Below, in pieces: positions 11,301-24,819 of a DNA stretch of 41,808 bases; the first letter of the stretch is position 1; each line of letters starts with the position of its first letter. The stretch comes from Candolleomyces eurysporus. Taxonomy: Eukaryota > Basidiomycota > Agaricomycetes > Agaricales > Psathyrellaceae. The DNA is taken from assembly GCA_027579435.1 (NCBI GenBank), contig JANBPK010000255.1:1-41808 (forward strand), given 5' to 3'. A program made the position numbers and the translations under genes. Below the pieces are notes generated by a model. That model was not told the DNA's origin and did no database searches. It saw only the letters and a list, made by a program, of their open reading frames with translations.

Positions 11301-14300
11301 AGATTCATGACCTCTTATTGCAGATCATGTCAATGGCTCGCTTAGAGTCGATGCGCTATCTTGGCTGGAAGCTGCAACGGGGCCCAGTGGACGCCGTATT
11401 AGGGTTTTGCTTGTGTTGGAAAATTTCATAGGCCAACGTAAGTAGAGCTCAGTATTTCATTGTCTGATGCCTGAAAATGGCGAATCATTAGTTGACCTCA
11501 CACACATGGACCTCTTCAAAATAATCATCGAATGGGCGGGTGCGGATGAACACAACGATGTTCGACGCTCATCCGTCAGATTGATTTCAGCTATCTGCAA
11601 AGAGCAGAATGTGACCTGTGCGTGAACTAGACTGAACACTCGAACGACCCTGAATGATCTTTTGCAGCGGAGATGTTGGAGGTAGTGAAGTCGGCCATCC
11701 TATCGGTCCAGGATAAAGTCCTCAACGAAGGCGACCCCAACGTACGCGTCCTATGGGTTCAATTCTTGGACGACATGGAAAAGCGTGGTACGGCTCTTTC
11801 CTGACGTACCTTCTGCACCACCTTCTCTAAAGTTTGCCCTCAGTGCCTTTCAAGTTCCCAGAAATTGTTCCGATCTTTGCTAAACTTTACGTTAAAACGG
11901 AAAGTGACACCAACCTGTTGAAAATGGCCCATCGGAATTTGTTACTAATAGAAAATGGTGCGTACGGCAACATCTATTGCTTCGAGATCTCATTTTGACT
12001 CGCCTGGCACCAAGATCCTGAGTATATCAAAGCATTTGAAAGTGCTTTACCTCAAGATCTCGATGTATCCTTTCATGGTTCTCGTGAGCACTGGTCCACT
12101 ACGACGAAATGGATTAAGCTACTGGTGCTTCTTTCTCGACGAGGTGCATTGCTTCCCCGGTCATTGAGAAACTGTCTGACTCGTCCTCTCCCAGCAACAT
12201 TGAGCGAAAGAGTCGAAAAAAAATCTCGAATGTATTGCAAAGGATCTGAGGGACGAGATCGAAGACTCCTCACTTAGGGTTCAAGACGAGGTCGATGAGA
12301 GCGAGTAGTCAACTCCGCCTGAGAAGCCGTGGACTGAGTGAATTTTTACAACAGGTGCTCTGGATTACATGCCTAAATCAACGCTCACGCTGCCTCTGCG
12401 TCGACGACTCTACAAAATTGGGCCGGATGACCGCAGGACTTGGGTCAATATCCTCGCAACAATTAGTGCATTTTGTACGCATTGTGCCTCCTTCTCTCGC
12501 ACAGATGCTAATATGAAAATTGCTGCCTTAGACCCATTTAGGTTCAAAGATGTGCCGAACATCCTTTTCCAGATGGCAATGCACGACCCTGACCCTGGCG
12601 TTCAATCCGAGTGCCTCCAACGTCTAAGTCAACTCTCGGAGCACATCCTACTGCGTGTATCTCCAGATCTCACCCGAACGCTCGTCCGTGACACTGTTGA
12701 CCACTTTGATGACTTTGTCAAGAGCGCGAATCAAAGAGTTCGGATCAGCCACATGCGGTTGCTCTCAGCATTCAAGTTGCACTATTCAGAAAACTGTAAG
12801 ATTCACCAATTTTTGGTGCTCAAATTGCAGCTGAGGATGGCTATAGTAGAAATGTTGGAGCAAGTTCTCAATAAGCTCTCTAATACGGCATTATCCGATT
12901 CCGATGACGACTATCGCTTTGAAGCCGTCAAAACCTTTTCAAGTCTAACAGAACTAGACGATGGTGGACGGGACCGTTCATATCGTGACAAACGTCATCA
13001 GTTTGTAGACCCCATGGTGAAAGAGCACTGTTTCGGCGCCGGGGCTGAAGACAAAACAGAGAGGGTACGCCGATTGTGGGTCAAGTTGGCCACCCAAATC
13101 AGAGACAGTAAGACAATTCAAACGTGTTAAAGCCCATTCGCACACTATCTGACTCTCACATGTAGCTACTAAGCTCACCAAGATTTTCAATGCCGCAGTC
13201 GAGGACAGCAGCTCCATTGTGCAGTCTGAGGGGATGGGTGCTTTACAACAGCTTCTCATTGAGGGTAATATGCTGCTTATTATTCGATATCTCCGAATTG
13301 ATCCAAGTGCCTTGTAGCCGAGTTCAGGGAACCGCTAGCAAAAGGACTAGGAGAAGCATTCGTTTCCTCACTTAGAGCACCGGAGCATACAGACCGTGCT
13401 GTGACTGTGCTGATCATGGTCACAGCACCACCTAAACCTGAAAAAACTAAAGGTTCGGATCAAGTTCCTCCGTAGTGATACACCATTAAAGCAGTCCTTT
13501 AAAGGTTCAGAAGAACGACATCAACTATGGGTTCAGATGGTTTTGCTACTCAGTCGAAATGGTTCGTATATTATATTGCTGGCAGCTGGGAGCTTACTCA
13601 CTGCTTTTAGTTGAATTCCAAGCCTTGCCAAAACTCATTGAAAAGGTGATTAAGGAGAAAACAAGCGACGCCGCCTTCGAGTCCCAGGATACGTTTTGTT
13701 CCTTGTTTCAGAACGGTGAGCCTGTCTTTCTCAAAGCGACGCTGGTAGGGGATTGATTGCCGGGTAGAGGAACTGCGCGACCCGATCGACGATGTCCTAC
13801 CCAAAGTCATAGAATCAGCACTGAAACTCAATGCGGGGCCCATTGTCCGTTTGGCCGCCATAAACCTGTTTGGAAAGATTATCGGATGTGCCCCTGACTA
13901 TGGTGAGTGAATTAAGCTGTTTGTCATGACGTGAGGTTCAAACTCGATTGAAGGTGAAAGCCAGTCCAGATACGAAGCCTTCTTTCTGGGACGTAACAGT
14001 GCGTAGATCATCACAGATTGGCTTTCTTTGCTTAACTCTTCCTGCAGGTGATTCACAAATCATGTCCCGATTGGCGGACATTGTGATCAAAGATGGTGAT
14101 GGTGATATGCGAATTGCTGCCCTACAGGTTCTGAAGCTGGCTTGTCCTCGTATGTCACCTCACGCACCTTCGGTTCTCGCTATTGATCATGAATCGGCTT
14201 TTGCAGTCATTCGATTTCGGGACGCCAACAAAGTCGCCTTCTGTAAGATTATCGAGACGCTCTTGAAAGAACAGGGGAACAAAAAGCATCATTCAAACGC

Positions 14301-15718
14301 CAAGTCGGCTTTGGACAGCTTGGGTATTGTCTGCAACCTCTCCTTGATCGTGTGCTAACTGTAAATGGTTTATAGTTCGGTTTGGGGACATTGCTTCCCC
14401 CTCCATTTCTCGAATGCTGAGAGCTGTTTTGATAGATGGCGGCCAAGGATTCCAGAACAGTACAGGAAAGACACTCTTCGATAATTTCGTGGCCTTCGCA
14501 ATTGCAATTTCTCCGTCAACAGCAACAATCACAGTTGCCGGAAAGGCTGTGGTGCAGCGACTCATAGAGAGTCGTAAGTGTATTCACACTGCTTGATATG
14601 CTCTTGGTTTCGACATTTATCGTGCAAACACAGTTCCGGCTGTAGAAGATACCGCTACTATCGTCGTTCATACATTGACCCCAATGCTTCGAAGCACGTC
14701 ATTATTCACTCGCGCGGCTGCTATCGAACTGCTCCTGAAACTGTATACAACGCACGGTAAGCGATATCAGATTGTGATAATTCAGCCCGACTTTAGCCGT
14801 TTTGCAGGCCATCCGAACCCAGAGATCTTCGAACCCGCCATACTTGAAATTATCGATTTAGCACTTGATGAAAAGGACGACGTTGGAGAAATACGCATCA
14901 CCGCAATCAAGCTTCTCGTGGCCTTGTCGTCAGGTCCTACATGTGAGTATATAGCGGCCTATTATCGTACAGAGCGCTCATTCCTTCCCAGCCTTGAAGA
15001 GCGTTGGAAGACAAGGGGCCCCGGGATCATGCACCACAGCTAAAACTTCAGTGCTCGAACAAATTACACCCTTGGCGACGAAGTTTATGGCGCTGCTTCA
15101 CGTTGATCGATTGAGACCGTGTGTGGTACAACTACTCTCCCTGATGTCACTGGATCCAACGGGTAAGTTATCGCGCTTCCCATAACCAGCGCTCTCGGGT
15201 AACAGAGAACACTTTCAGCACGCCAAACAATAACTCTACGCATAGCCTTGGTAGCTCTTGATCCTGACCACCCTGCTCTTGTGGCTCACGTCGAGCTGCT
15301 GAGTCGCCTGATCTCGGACGGTGCGTACAGTCTCATCGTTGGCATAACCGCACGTTGGTTAAAATGTAAGATAGGACGCTTGCATGGGATGGCTACAGAT
15401 TACTTGATGCTTTTCCTAGCGCCACCATTGCTCACCCGCCCGGAACTCGCCCCATACAAGCTCGAGATCCTGACTGCGCTCTGGTGCCGATACGCCAGTG
15501 CTCGACATTTTCTGAGTCTTCTGACGAATGATGATGCACCGATTACGACCGGGGAACGTAAAGACGACAGAGGTAATACACGTCAGACGCTGCTTGAGTG
15601 GTTTACTCTTGCATTGTTTGGGCGGCATGTGATACGGCACGAGGCTGATATATGGAAGGAGCGATGTGAGGGTTACTTGCGGCAGTCTGCCAACGGCATC
15701 AGGGGTCAGGGCGCCTGA
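8330..15718 (+). CDS. Copy B: DUF6535 + HEAT-repeat giant protein, probably disrupted
   Basis: A multi-exon gene. Exon 1 is 8330-8353 (eight codons from ATG), followed by exon 2 8407-8652, exon 3 8711-9995, exon 4 10050-10172, exon 5 10233-10424, exon 6 10476-10706 and exon 7 10776-10907, then about 20 more short exons to the TGA at 15716-15718. Exon 2 encodes a Gly/His-rich linker and then EARIW-like WHLYLEDAEREAKE, the start of a DUF6535 module. Its membrane helices include AGLFGAIVSSFLIDA, LWLISLVITLFSAVMG, VQVAAFLFVGGLI and LLAFCIFGCAIYMIM. HEAT-like helices follow. Exon 2 has no in-frame ATG, which forces the start into exon 1. Two lesions are visible: an A8 tract at 12216-12223 where alignment to D predicts A7, giving TAG at 12275-12277; and a donor GT replaced by AG at 12298-12299, so even in the corrected frame TAG follows at 12306. 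The frame is intact again from about 12355 to the end. B may be a pseudogene, two separate genes, or an assembly error at the A tract. Confidence 0.75.
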
Positions 15719-16164
15719 TCGTATTCAAGTTGCACTAGATATATAATCATGTATGGCCAGCCATTTCTGTATTATTGATCTTCCAATTCCACTCATAGTC
15801 CCTGAAACACGAACTGAACTTGAACCTCCAGGCGCGTTACGACCAGATTCTTGATAGAATCCTAGCCTGGCGCCAACGTCTGCTCAATACTAACGGACCA
15901 TTCGTCATAAACGGCTCTACAGGCAGTAAATCACCGGTATATGTGCGTGAGTGACCAAGAAAAGGGTGGAGCTGGCTGCTCAGTGCTGAGGCCTGGGGGA
16001 GCGCCACGAGCTAAACCCAAATTTCGGCCGGCGCAAGGCGTTTGTTCGTCGTCGCTTTGAGCCGAGTCGTTGACGACCTTATTTCTAAAGGTCGCTTTAC
16101 ACCGCAAAAGAGCCGTTCCTGGAGTGTTCTTCTCAGTGCTCACTCGTCGTGGTTTTGAAGGCCG
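15719..16164. other. Spacer after copy B; no gene recognised
   Basis: No convincing coding exon is visible. A stretch of about 30 bases near 16025-16065 (GTTTGTTCGTCGTCGCTT) resembles 25015-25045, just before the first septin fragment. The spacer downstream of B may therefore share ancestry with the one downstream of C. Confidence 0.35.
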
Positions 16165-17060
16165 AACTGGACATCATTTAGGTGCCTGAGAAACTGCGCG
16201 ATGCTCTCATGCCACAAGCATTCCACCAGATCTCTCTTTGTTCTCTGGATTTGGGAACAGCAGGTTACAGCGCTAACTGAGCCCGAACCGCGATCACTGG
16301 GTAGCGCCTTGGCCACCGTCCTTGTAATACCTTCTCAAAAAAGTAGTAAAAACGGCCGGTATACTCCTGAGCAAGAGACGTTCCATAGATCTGCTTGATA
16401 TTTGTTCGACTTCCACGCACAGTTACAAGTCAACCTCCCGAGTAGTCCGGGGTTCTTGTCAGACCACTCAAGCGCCGAGTGCAAATTTGTGCGATGTCCG
16501 CTGATGTACCTTAAAAAAATTTGCTTATCATTATGTATGACCACGTTAGCATCGCCTTGTACCCAAAGTGGTCAGGACGTCAACGCAGAGAAGACCCACA
16601 CAGCAATTTCTTCCCGCCGCGCGCTGGCTTAGCGGCGGAAAGATGAGATTCGCCATGTTTGAGCGCGATTCTACTCTTTCTGTAACACGGACCACAGGAT
16701 CGTCCGTGATGATGACAACCCAGCGGCGGCACCCTCGTCTTGATAGTCTCGAAACGACTCGAAATGACTCGCTCCGCAAAATAAGCTAATTGGGGAGCTG
16801 CCAATATGCATCTGTCACCTCTGGGCCTAGGCGAATTTGGGGAACATAGAAGGATCGTATGACCTCCTTAGGCGCCTATCTTATCAAATATGCTATGGCA
16901 ACAGTTGAATCGGGCTTCCATTTGGCCATGACCAAGCCATTCATTCTTGTACCGGCACCTGGTCAGCCAAGACCCCACATCGAGATGAGATCGAACCGTT
17001 TTCTGCTCTTCAATATAGCCTAATCGACGCTCGGAGCTGCAAACGTCTAACGTCCACAAG
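16165..17060 (+). repeat. Beta repeat, copy 3 (5' flank of gene C)
   Basis: The first sub-motif is largely lost, but ATTTAGGTGCCTGAGAAAC, the central CAGATCTGCTT, the second sub-motif with CAAGCGCCGAGTGCAAATTTG at 16470-16490, and the terminal GAACATAGAAGGATCGTATG are kept. This block continues through CCCCACATCGAGATGAGAT, which is shared with copy 2 at about 8110. It borders the gene C promoter. Confidence 0.65.
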
Positions 17061-17130
17061 CCAAACCCGTCTCACCGGGGTAAGGTCCCCGTGGAAGGAT
17101 CGTATGACCCGTTGCGTTCTTATCAAGTAG

Positions 17131-17150
17131 GCTACTATTTGATAAAAGTG
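17131..17150 (+). promoter_or_regulatory. Possible TATA-like element of gene C
   Basis: CTACTATTTGATAAAAG lies about 73 bp before the proposed ATG at 17208. Its position and context match the elements before B and D. Confidence 0.35.
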
Positions 17151-17207
17151 GGTCCATGTCTGTTATTTGCCTATTCGTTTCTTCGAACCCGGGCGCACTT
17201 TCAGAGA

Positions 17208-20200
17208 ATGGAAAAATTCGATATCGAGGTGATGAGTTTCTACACGGTCCACATGTCAGATTCGCTACTGAAGACTATGATAGACTCGGGACTACGCAAT
17301 CGATGGCGACGACGCAGAAAAAGGGAAGACAACCTCAAGGACTAGTAGCATCTCCCCAAACACGATCAGGGATCTCCTACGTCCACGGTGAAAGATGGAG
17401 AAGCACGACGTGATGGGAGCCACGGAGGAGGAGGAGGGGGACGGGGTGTGAACGCTCTCGAGTTCAGATCAGAAGCTAGGATATGGTACCTGTATCTCGA
17501 AGACGCTGAACGCGAAGCAAAATCAAGGGTAGAGCGATGGCAAGCAGGGTTGGACTCCGTCCTGGTCTTCGTAAGCATAGTATCCTCTCCCGTTTCTCTG
17601 ACCGTCTCACAGCGCTCACTACAGGCTGGTCTGTTCGCCGCGGTCGTCTCATCGTGCATCATTGATGCACGTCGCGACCTTCCGAAGAACTCAGAGCGGA
17701 ATCTGCTGAGTGAGATACGGGACACTCTACGGGACCCTCTACGAAGGATGTCGATCGTCGACTCGGAAACGGTTCAGATCCCAGTCTCACAGAAGTGGAT
17801 CCATGTTCTATGGCTTCTAAGCCTGTACATGATCCTCTTCAGCATCATTACGGGGGTCCTGGCCAAAGCCTGGCTGACGAATCTCGTGCCTCCCACCGCG
17901 AGACGTGAAGCTGCGGACGCGTGCCACTGGTATAGAACGACCGAGCGGGCGGAGTTGTGGCACTTCATTCCGTTGCTCATTCAGCAAATGATTGCTTCCT
18001 TTCTGTTCCTGGCTGGGTTGATCATTCAGGCCATCACTGACGATCGGACGCTAGGACATGCCCTTTTGGCCTATTGCATATCCGCATGTGCCATCTATCT
18101 GGCCGGAGGCATGCTTCCCTGGCTCATTCCATCCTCACTGCCTTTCAATACACCTCTCTCGGATATCCTTCGATGGCTCGGCAAGATGTTTACATACCTC
18201 TTTGCCTGGAAGCGGCGATCCGATTCCCGATGGCAACTCACAACGGATATCAACGAATGCTTAGCGAAGATTCTCTATACCAAGCTGATCAAGTCTCCAA
18301 GGCCGCGCTACGTCGACGAAGCCGTGAAGGAAATCGCTCTGCCATCCTTCCCAATAAAGTGGATCAATTACTTGTGTCGGAATAGCGCTCCTTATTACCT
18401 TTTAGAGCACTTCAAACAACGTTCGTCGAAGAAGGCCGATAATGTGACCGAGAACAACGAGATTCTCGCCAGTTATTTACTCGCCTTTTACCAACTCGTG
18501 AACCATCTCGAAGAGAAACTTTCATCTACTCCGAGGGACACCTCTGTCGAAGACATACTCCGGAACTACCAAGATCTACTTTCCGCCTTGAGAGCTTCAC
18601 TCGAACCTGGTTATCCCCTTCATCGTTGGAACAACCTTCCCGAATCTCTTCGCCCACTAGCATTCGGCCTCAGGACACAAATACTGTACCTTTTTGGACG
18701 ACTTCCAGAAACGTATTGGAAAAGTATAGATCCTACACGTCGCAACGTCGACTTTTGTTCCGATGAGATGTCCGACAGCCCTTGGAGGGAGTTAGCTTCC
18801 CAAAGTATCCCGTCCAGCCACAGGCTGCACTTTATGTTGGCCGCATGTCGTGGCGTCCAGCAAAGAGAGAAGAATGTAAAGACTACCAGCGCCTTTATTC
18901 TGAGTCTATGCCTGGCAAAGGGTAAGTCGCTCTTACTTATTTTTGGTGTACAATTTGGCTCACAATGGAGCCCAGCTGGCTGTATTGCGTCAGAAACGGG
19001 GCGTACAAGCGAATGGGCAGGGAGTATACAAAACGAGGAACGCACTGTCGTCAACACGTCGGCACGGGAGTTTTTGACCCAACTCTATGCGGCTATGAGT
19101 GCGTGTTTATTGCCGTCTATGTCACAGAAAAGCTAATGGATTGATCTCATCGACACAGTGGCTGAACTGGAGGACGTGGCGGCTGTAGCCTTGAACGAGA
19201 TGCCGGGGATTGAAATTAGCTCTGCTACCCCTCGTCTTGGGATATTGGATACCCTTGTCTCAACGTTAACTCTTCCTCATCATGCGCTGCGGATCTATAC
19301 CATCAAGATGCTCAAACGTGTTCCAGACCTGCAACGTATGATTTGTGCAATGTTTACATGTCAGGATCTTCCATCTAACATGGTTTTCAGCCAACATGTT
19401 CGACACTGGCTCGATTAAAATCATCTCGAATATGACCGTATACGAAGACGAAGATGCCAGAGAAGATGGGCTGCAAATACTAGCGACTTTGGTGAAGTCC
19501 TCAGCGGAGAAGATGCTGCCAGTGACCACTGCTCTCCTTGCTAGCGTCGAGTCGGGGTTCAATCATGAACCGCAGCAGCGTTTGCGTACTGTTGCGTTTG
19601 TAAGAACCATTTGGGACGGTACGTGTCTTGATGGGAAGTCCCTATTACCAAGCTCACTCTCGCCCCCTTTTTTAGATTCCTCAAGTCCATTCTACTCCCT
19701 TGTCGGCCAATTTATTCCTGGCTTGGTTGAGGTTGCCCTGAATGCTGACTCGACGGATGTTCGTCAGCCTGCGCTGCACTTGGCAAAAGATGTATGTGCA
19801 AGAGGTAATTGAATCCAGGCGTCGTATACTCTTTCAGTCTGACATTGATATCTTTCGCAGAATTTCTAACAGAGATCAAGTGCGCCATACCAAAGACCCT
19901 CAGTACAGGATTGGACAGCCCCGAGTCTGGGAAGCGTTACCATATCGTGAACGACCTCTCAGAACTTCTCAAAGACGACGGAACGAAAGATGCCTCGGAA
20001 AAGCCGCCGTACGCTTTTGCGTGGTACTACACCAGCGACCTGGTTGCCGATGTATTCCCTGTTGTATTTGAAAAGATCGTCAGGGCTGCGATTCATGACG
20101 ATGATAGCTTGATTCGTGAGAAAGCCAAGGCCCTTCTCAAGAATCTTAGCAGGGATGGTGAGCTTCGGAATAAGCGGCACATTGGATTGCAATTAATACC

Positions 20201-23200
20201 CTTCATCACAGGTCGCGTCAGTAGCATGCTGAAGGTTGATGCACTAACTTGGCTGGAAGCTGCCGCAGTGCGGCCCAGTTGGTGGGTCCGCCATAGTGCT
20301 GTACTGGTGTCGGAGACTTTCATAGACCAACGTAAGTGAAGTCTTCCCAATGCATTGTTTCCGGAGTTTTGATCAATGACACGCAACATTTTAGTCGACC
20401 TCACAAACGNAAAAACTCGTCAAAAAGCTGGTTGAATGGGCCGGTACGGACGAAGACGACGTTATTCGACGCTCTTCTCTCAGGCTGATTTCAACCATCT
20501 GTAAAGATCGTAATTTGAGCCGTGCGTGAGCTCTTTTGATGACCAAATGAACTTGCCTGAACCTCTTTTGCAGCCGAGATGTTAGAGGTGGTGAAGTCGA
20601 CTATATTATCGGTGAAGGATATAGTCATTGGGGAAGGGAATACCACTATACGCTCTCAATGGGTTTATTTCTTAAGCAACATGGTGAACCATGGTACGGT
20701 TTTCTCTGTATACCCCGATACCCGTCCTTGGTTAATACTCGCGCTTAGTGTCGTTTCCAGAGGTCGTTCCTATCCTTCTCGAACTTTACATCAAAGTCGA
20801 CAGCGACTCTGAGATGTGGAAAAGTGCCCATCAAGACTTCTTAATGCTGGGGGAACATGAAAACGGTAGGTGCAAGGTCATCTCTTTTTTTGAGACCCCA
20901 CTCTGACTTGCTCGACATTCAAGATCCCGAGTATATTAAGGCACTCGAAAGTGCCTTGCCGCAGAATCTCATGGTATCCCTTTACAGCTCTCGAAGCGAC
21001 TGGCCCCCCACGATGAAATGGATTAAACTGTTGGTGGCTCTTTCGAAAAGACGTGCGTTGCCTCCCTTGCCGATGAAAATTGTATAACCTTTCCCATTTC
21101 AGAGGGCCTAAAGGAAAGCGTCGACAAGATTCTGAGAGGTGTAGCCAAAGCTGTTAGGGATGGAATCGAAGCAGAACCCCTTCCAAAGCCACTTGAGACA
21201 GATTCAAACACACAAGAATCTCCGTCTCAGGACAAGACCGAGTTCGATGGTCGGTGGGCCCTTCATTCAACTCGACTGAGTGCTAATCTTCCCGAACAGG
21301 TGCGATGGATTACATGTCTCGATCGACGCTCAAGCTGCCGCTGCGTCGGCTACTCTTCAAAGTCGGATGGGTCGATCAAAGCACCTGGGTTGATATCCTC
21401 GCAACTATCGCCGCACACTGTAAAGACCTTCTTTCAGTTCTTCCGCAGATATTGATATAATCTCTCCAGTCCCGCTCGATTTTCAAGACGCATACAACAT
21501 CCTCTTCCAAATAGCGCAGCACGATTCTGACACAGACGTTCAATACGCGTGCCTCAAATCTTTGATTCTACTCGTGAAACAGCGTAAGTACATTACATGT
21601 CCTTCTTGCCCCTATACCCCCAAGTACTAACCCGATTGATTTGGCCCACCAGCCGTCCCCAGAGAGCTAATCAATGACACTATCAACTACTTTGACGACT
21701 TTAGCGAAAACTCAGATTGGAGAGTTCGCTTTAGCTATACGCAACTGCTTTCCTCCGTTGGGGTTTTGAAGGGGGGTAAGCACCCAACTGCTCCATTATT
21801 CGAATTCTGCTTATGATGACAATAGTTGACCTTTCGGACGAGGTTCTCAAGAAGCTCTCCACTCGTGCATTACTGGATGCCGATGATGACTGTCGTTCCG
21901 AAGCCGTCAATACCTTTTCGAACCTCTTGGAAATCGAGGACAGTGATCGGGACGGATCACCAAAAGAACGATATCGTGCCTATGTCGAAACCATGGTAAA
22001 GGACCACTTCCATGCCGGCATCGTGAACGGCAGCTGGAAAGTACGCCGATCGTGGATCAGGTTAGCCGGTACTCAAGTCAAAGACGGTGAGGAGACATGT
22101 AGCAGAGCTCATCTACACACCATCTTACCTTCACGTAGCTGAGTTTCCTGAAATCTTCAAACTATTCGATGCTTCGATCAAGGACGTTGACCCCAATGTG
22201 CAGGCAGAGACGATGGCAGTATTACAACGGCTTCTCGAAGATGGTAGTGTTGCTCCCTTGACCTTCAATATCATTCTAATGAATTGCTTTACAGCCAAAT
22301 TGAGGGCATCAGTCGCAGCAAAGCTAGGGAAATGTTTGGGTTCTTGCCTTTCAGCTTCGGAATATACAGACCGCGCTGTGACGGTGCTGACAATGATCAC
22401 AGCACCGCCCAACTCTCAAGAAGAAGGTTAGATTCAACCGAAACCCCCGACTTGGAGACTCGTTACTAACAGCCTTGAATTGGCCTTGAAAGGTTCTGGG
22501 AAGGACCTCCGAGAGCGCCATCAGCTATGGATCCAGATAATCTTACTACTCGGTCGCAATGGTTTGTGTAACTATTGAATTATTGGTCGTTTCAGCATGC
22601 TCACTGTTCTTCAATGTAGTCGAGTTCCAAGCTTTATCGAAACTCATTGAGGTAGTAGTAAAGGAGGAACCGAGGGACACCACTTTCGAATCTCAGAATG
22701 CATTACATTCCTTGTTTCAGAACGGTGAGCCACTCTTTGCCAAATCGAGCCTGTTGTATTAATCGCTTGGATAGTCAAACTTCCCGACCCAATTGACAGC
22801 ACCCTCCCCAAAGCCATCAGATCAGCACTGAAACTCGATGCGCCATTCAATGTCCGTTTGGCCGCTGTCAATCTATTTGGTCGCCTGATAGGATGTGTCC
22901 CTGGTCGTGGTACGTGAGCTTCAGCATTGTATCGACATTGCGTATTCTAATTCAGATAAAGGTGAGGCCCAGCCCAGATACGAAAACCTCTTGGGACGGA
23001 GCAGTGCGTAGCTTCGTTCAAGATCATGTCCTTCACTTGACTCCTTCCTCCAGGTGATTCGCAAATCATCTCTCGATTGGCAGACATCGTCATCAAAGAT
23101 GAGTCCGACGACGTACGAATTGCTGCTTTGCGAGTCTTAAAGGCGGCTTACAGGGCTCCGGATTGTATGTCAAGTTCGTCGCTCTGCCCTAGCCATGAAT

Positions 23201-24766
23201 ATTTACTCGTCTATTTAGTCTTTCGGTTCCGGGGCGCCATCAAAGCATCCTTGTCAAAAATCATCGAGAACTCACTGAAGGATCTGAAGAATCCTAGGTT
23301 CCGCGCAAACGCAGTGTCCGCCGTAGACAGCCTGACCAAAAAGGGTTCAAATGGTATCATTCTCAAACCCCCTCCCATCTTTCTACAGCGCCCTGACCGC
23401 AGCGCTGTTTATAGACAAATTCAGGGACCTCGTTTCACCTTCTATTTCCCAATTGCTGAGAACCGTTTTGTTAGAAGGCGATGAAAATCTTGGTGATAGC
23501 GTGGCAAGGGTCCTGTTCGATAATTTCACGGCCTCCGCCGTAGAAAGTCAGTGTAAGTATCTTGTCGAGTTCTCTTGCTGATCATGGGAATAGCGAAGCT
23601 CAACCGTGACGTCTTAATCGCGATACCCCCAATGCTGGCAACACTCACTGATACCGGAAAGGCTATCGTCGTGCGGCTCACAGGGAACCGTAAGTAGCTC
23701 TACACAGCTCACCATACCTGACTCCGATTCTTACTGTGGCACTGTAGTTGCAATCTCGGACAGTACTGCCGCCACTGTCATGCATGCCTTGACCCCGATG
23801 CTCCGAAACGCATCATCATTGGCTCGCGCAACTGCGATTGAACTCCTTCTCAAACTGTATACCAAACACTGTAGGCATTCTGATATGTTGATGGTGCAAC
23901 ATACGCCTGACCGGCTTCACTGTTCCATAGGCCATTCGAAGCTGCGGCTTAGTGAATCTGCCATACCTGAAATTATCAGTTTGGCGTTCGATGACAAGGA
24001 CGATGTTGGAGGAACACGCATTACCGCAATCCAATTACTCGTGGCCTTGTCATCAGGACCTGAACGTGAGCCCATCTCAGTTCAGTTGCACCGTTTGTGA
24101 CTCATCCTCGTACCCGTTAGCCTTGGAGAGCGTCGGAAAAGGGAAGGCCGAACCGTCGACTGCACCCACTAGCTCGGTGCTTAGGCGAATTACTCCCCAT
24201 GCAACCAAGTTCATGGCTCTACTTCAAGTTGAACGCTTGAGACCATCTGTGGTGGAACTGCTGTCTTTGATGTCGCTAGATCCTACAGGTAAGCAATTGC
24301 GCTCTAGGATCGGACCAGCTGGCTCACAAATGCTTTCAGTCCGCCAGACAATCATGCTACGCATAGCTTCCATGGCTTTCGGTCCTGAAACCCTTGTCCT
24401 CGAGGGCCACGTCGAGTTGCTCTCCCGCCTCATCTCAGATGGTGCGTACAGCTTCGTCGCTTTTGATTCGAACACACTCTCAAAAGTGAGATAGGACGTC
24501 TGGGCGAGAAGGCTACGGATTACTTGACGCTTTTCCTGGCTCCGGCATTGGTCACCCGCCCACAACTGGCCTCATACAGGCTCAAGATACTGACTGCGCT
24601 CTGGCTTAGGTATGGCCGAAGGACCCTGGAGGTCAGCGATGCGCCAGAAGAGACCGTGAAACATAAGGAATTGCTTGACTGGTTCACTCTCGCATTGTTT
24701 GGGCGACACGTTACGGCGCATGAAGTTTCGACATGGAGGAAGTATGTAAACCGTGGCTACAAATGA
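17208..24766 (+). CDS. Copy C: DUF6535 + HEAT-repeat giant protein
   Basis: Exon 1 is proposed as 17208-17228 (M-E-K-F-D-I-E) with a 120-bp first intron. The 5' end is the least certain part, because exon 2 is open only from the TAG at 17346-17348 and has no in-frame ATG. Exon 2 (17349-17570) carries a Gly-rich linker and ARIWYLYLEDAEREAK. After a 54-bp intron, exon 3 (17625-18921) carries the DUF6535 membrane helices (AGLFAAVVSSCIIDA, LWLLSLYMILFSIITG, MIASFLFLAGLII, LLAYCISACAIYLAG) and the PRYVDEAVKEI region. Some two dozen short HEAT-type exons follow, nearly all joined in phase 1, to the TGA at 24764-24766. The only frame problem is an N at 20410. With that character dropped, the codons read N-E-K-L-V-K-K-L and match D, so the N is probably a spurious insertion. 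The product is predicted to be a membrane-anchored alpha-solenoid of roughly 1,900 residues; its function is unknown. Confidence 0.8.
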
Positions 24767-24819
24767 ACCAATGAGCCGGCAGTGGGTCGACCGACTTGAA
24801 CTCGAATATGTACTTGATG

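Noticed and set aside
17571..17624. Treating the 54 bases after exon 2 of gene C as coding because no stop is present
   Set aside because: The same position in B (58 bp) and D (58 bp) is an intron that must be spliced to keep the frame. C has matching GT/AG borders.
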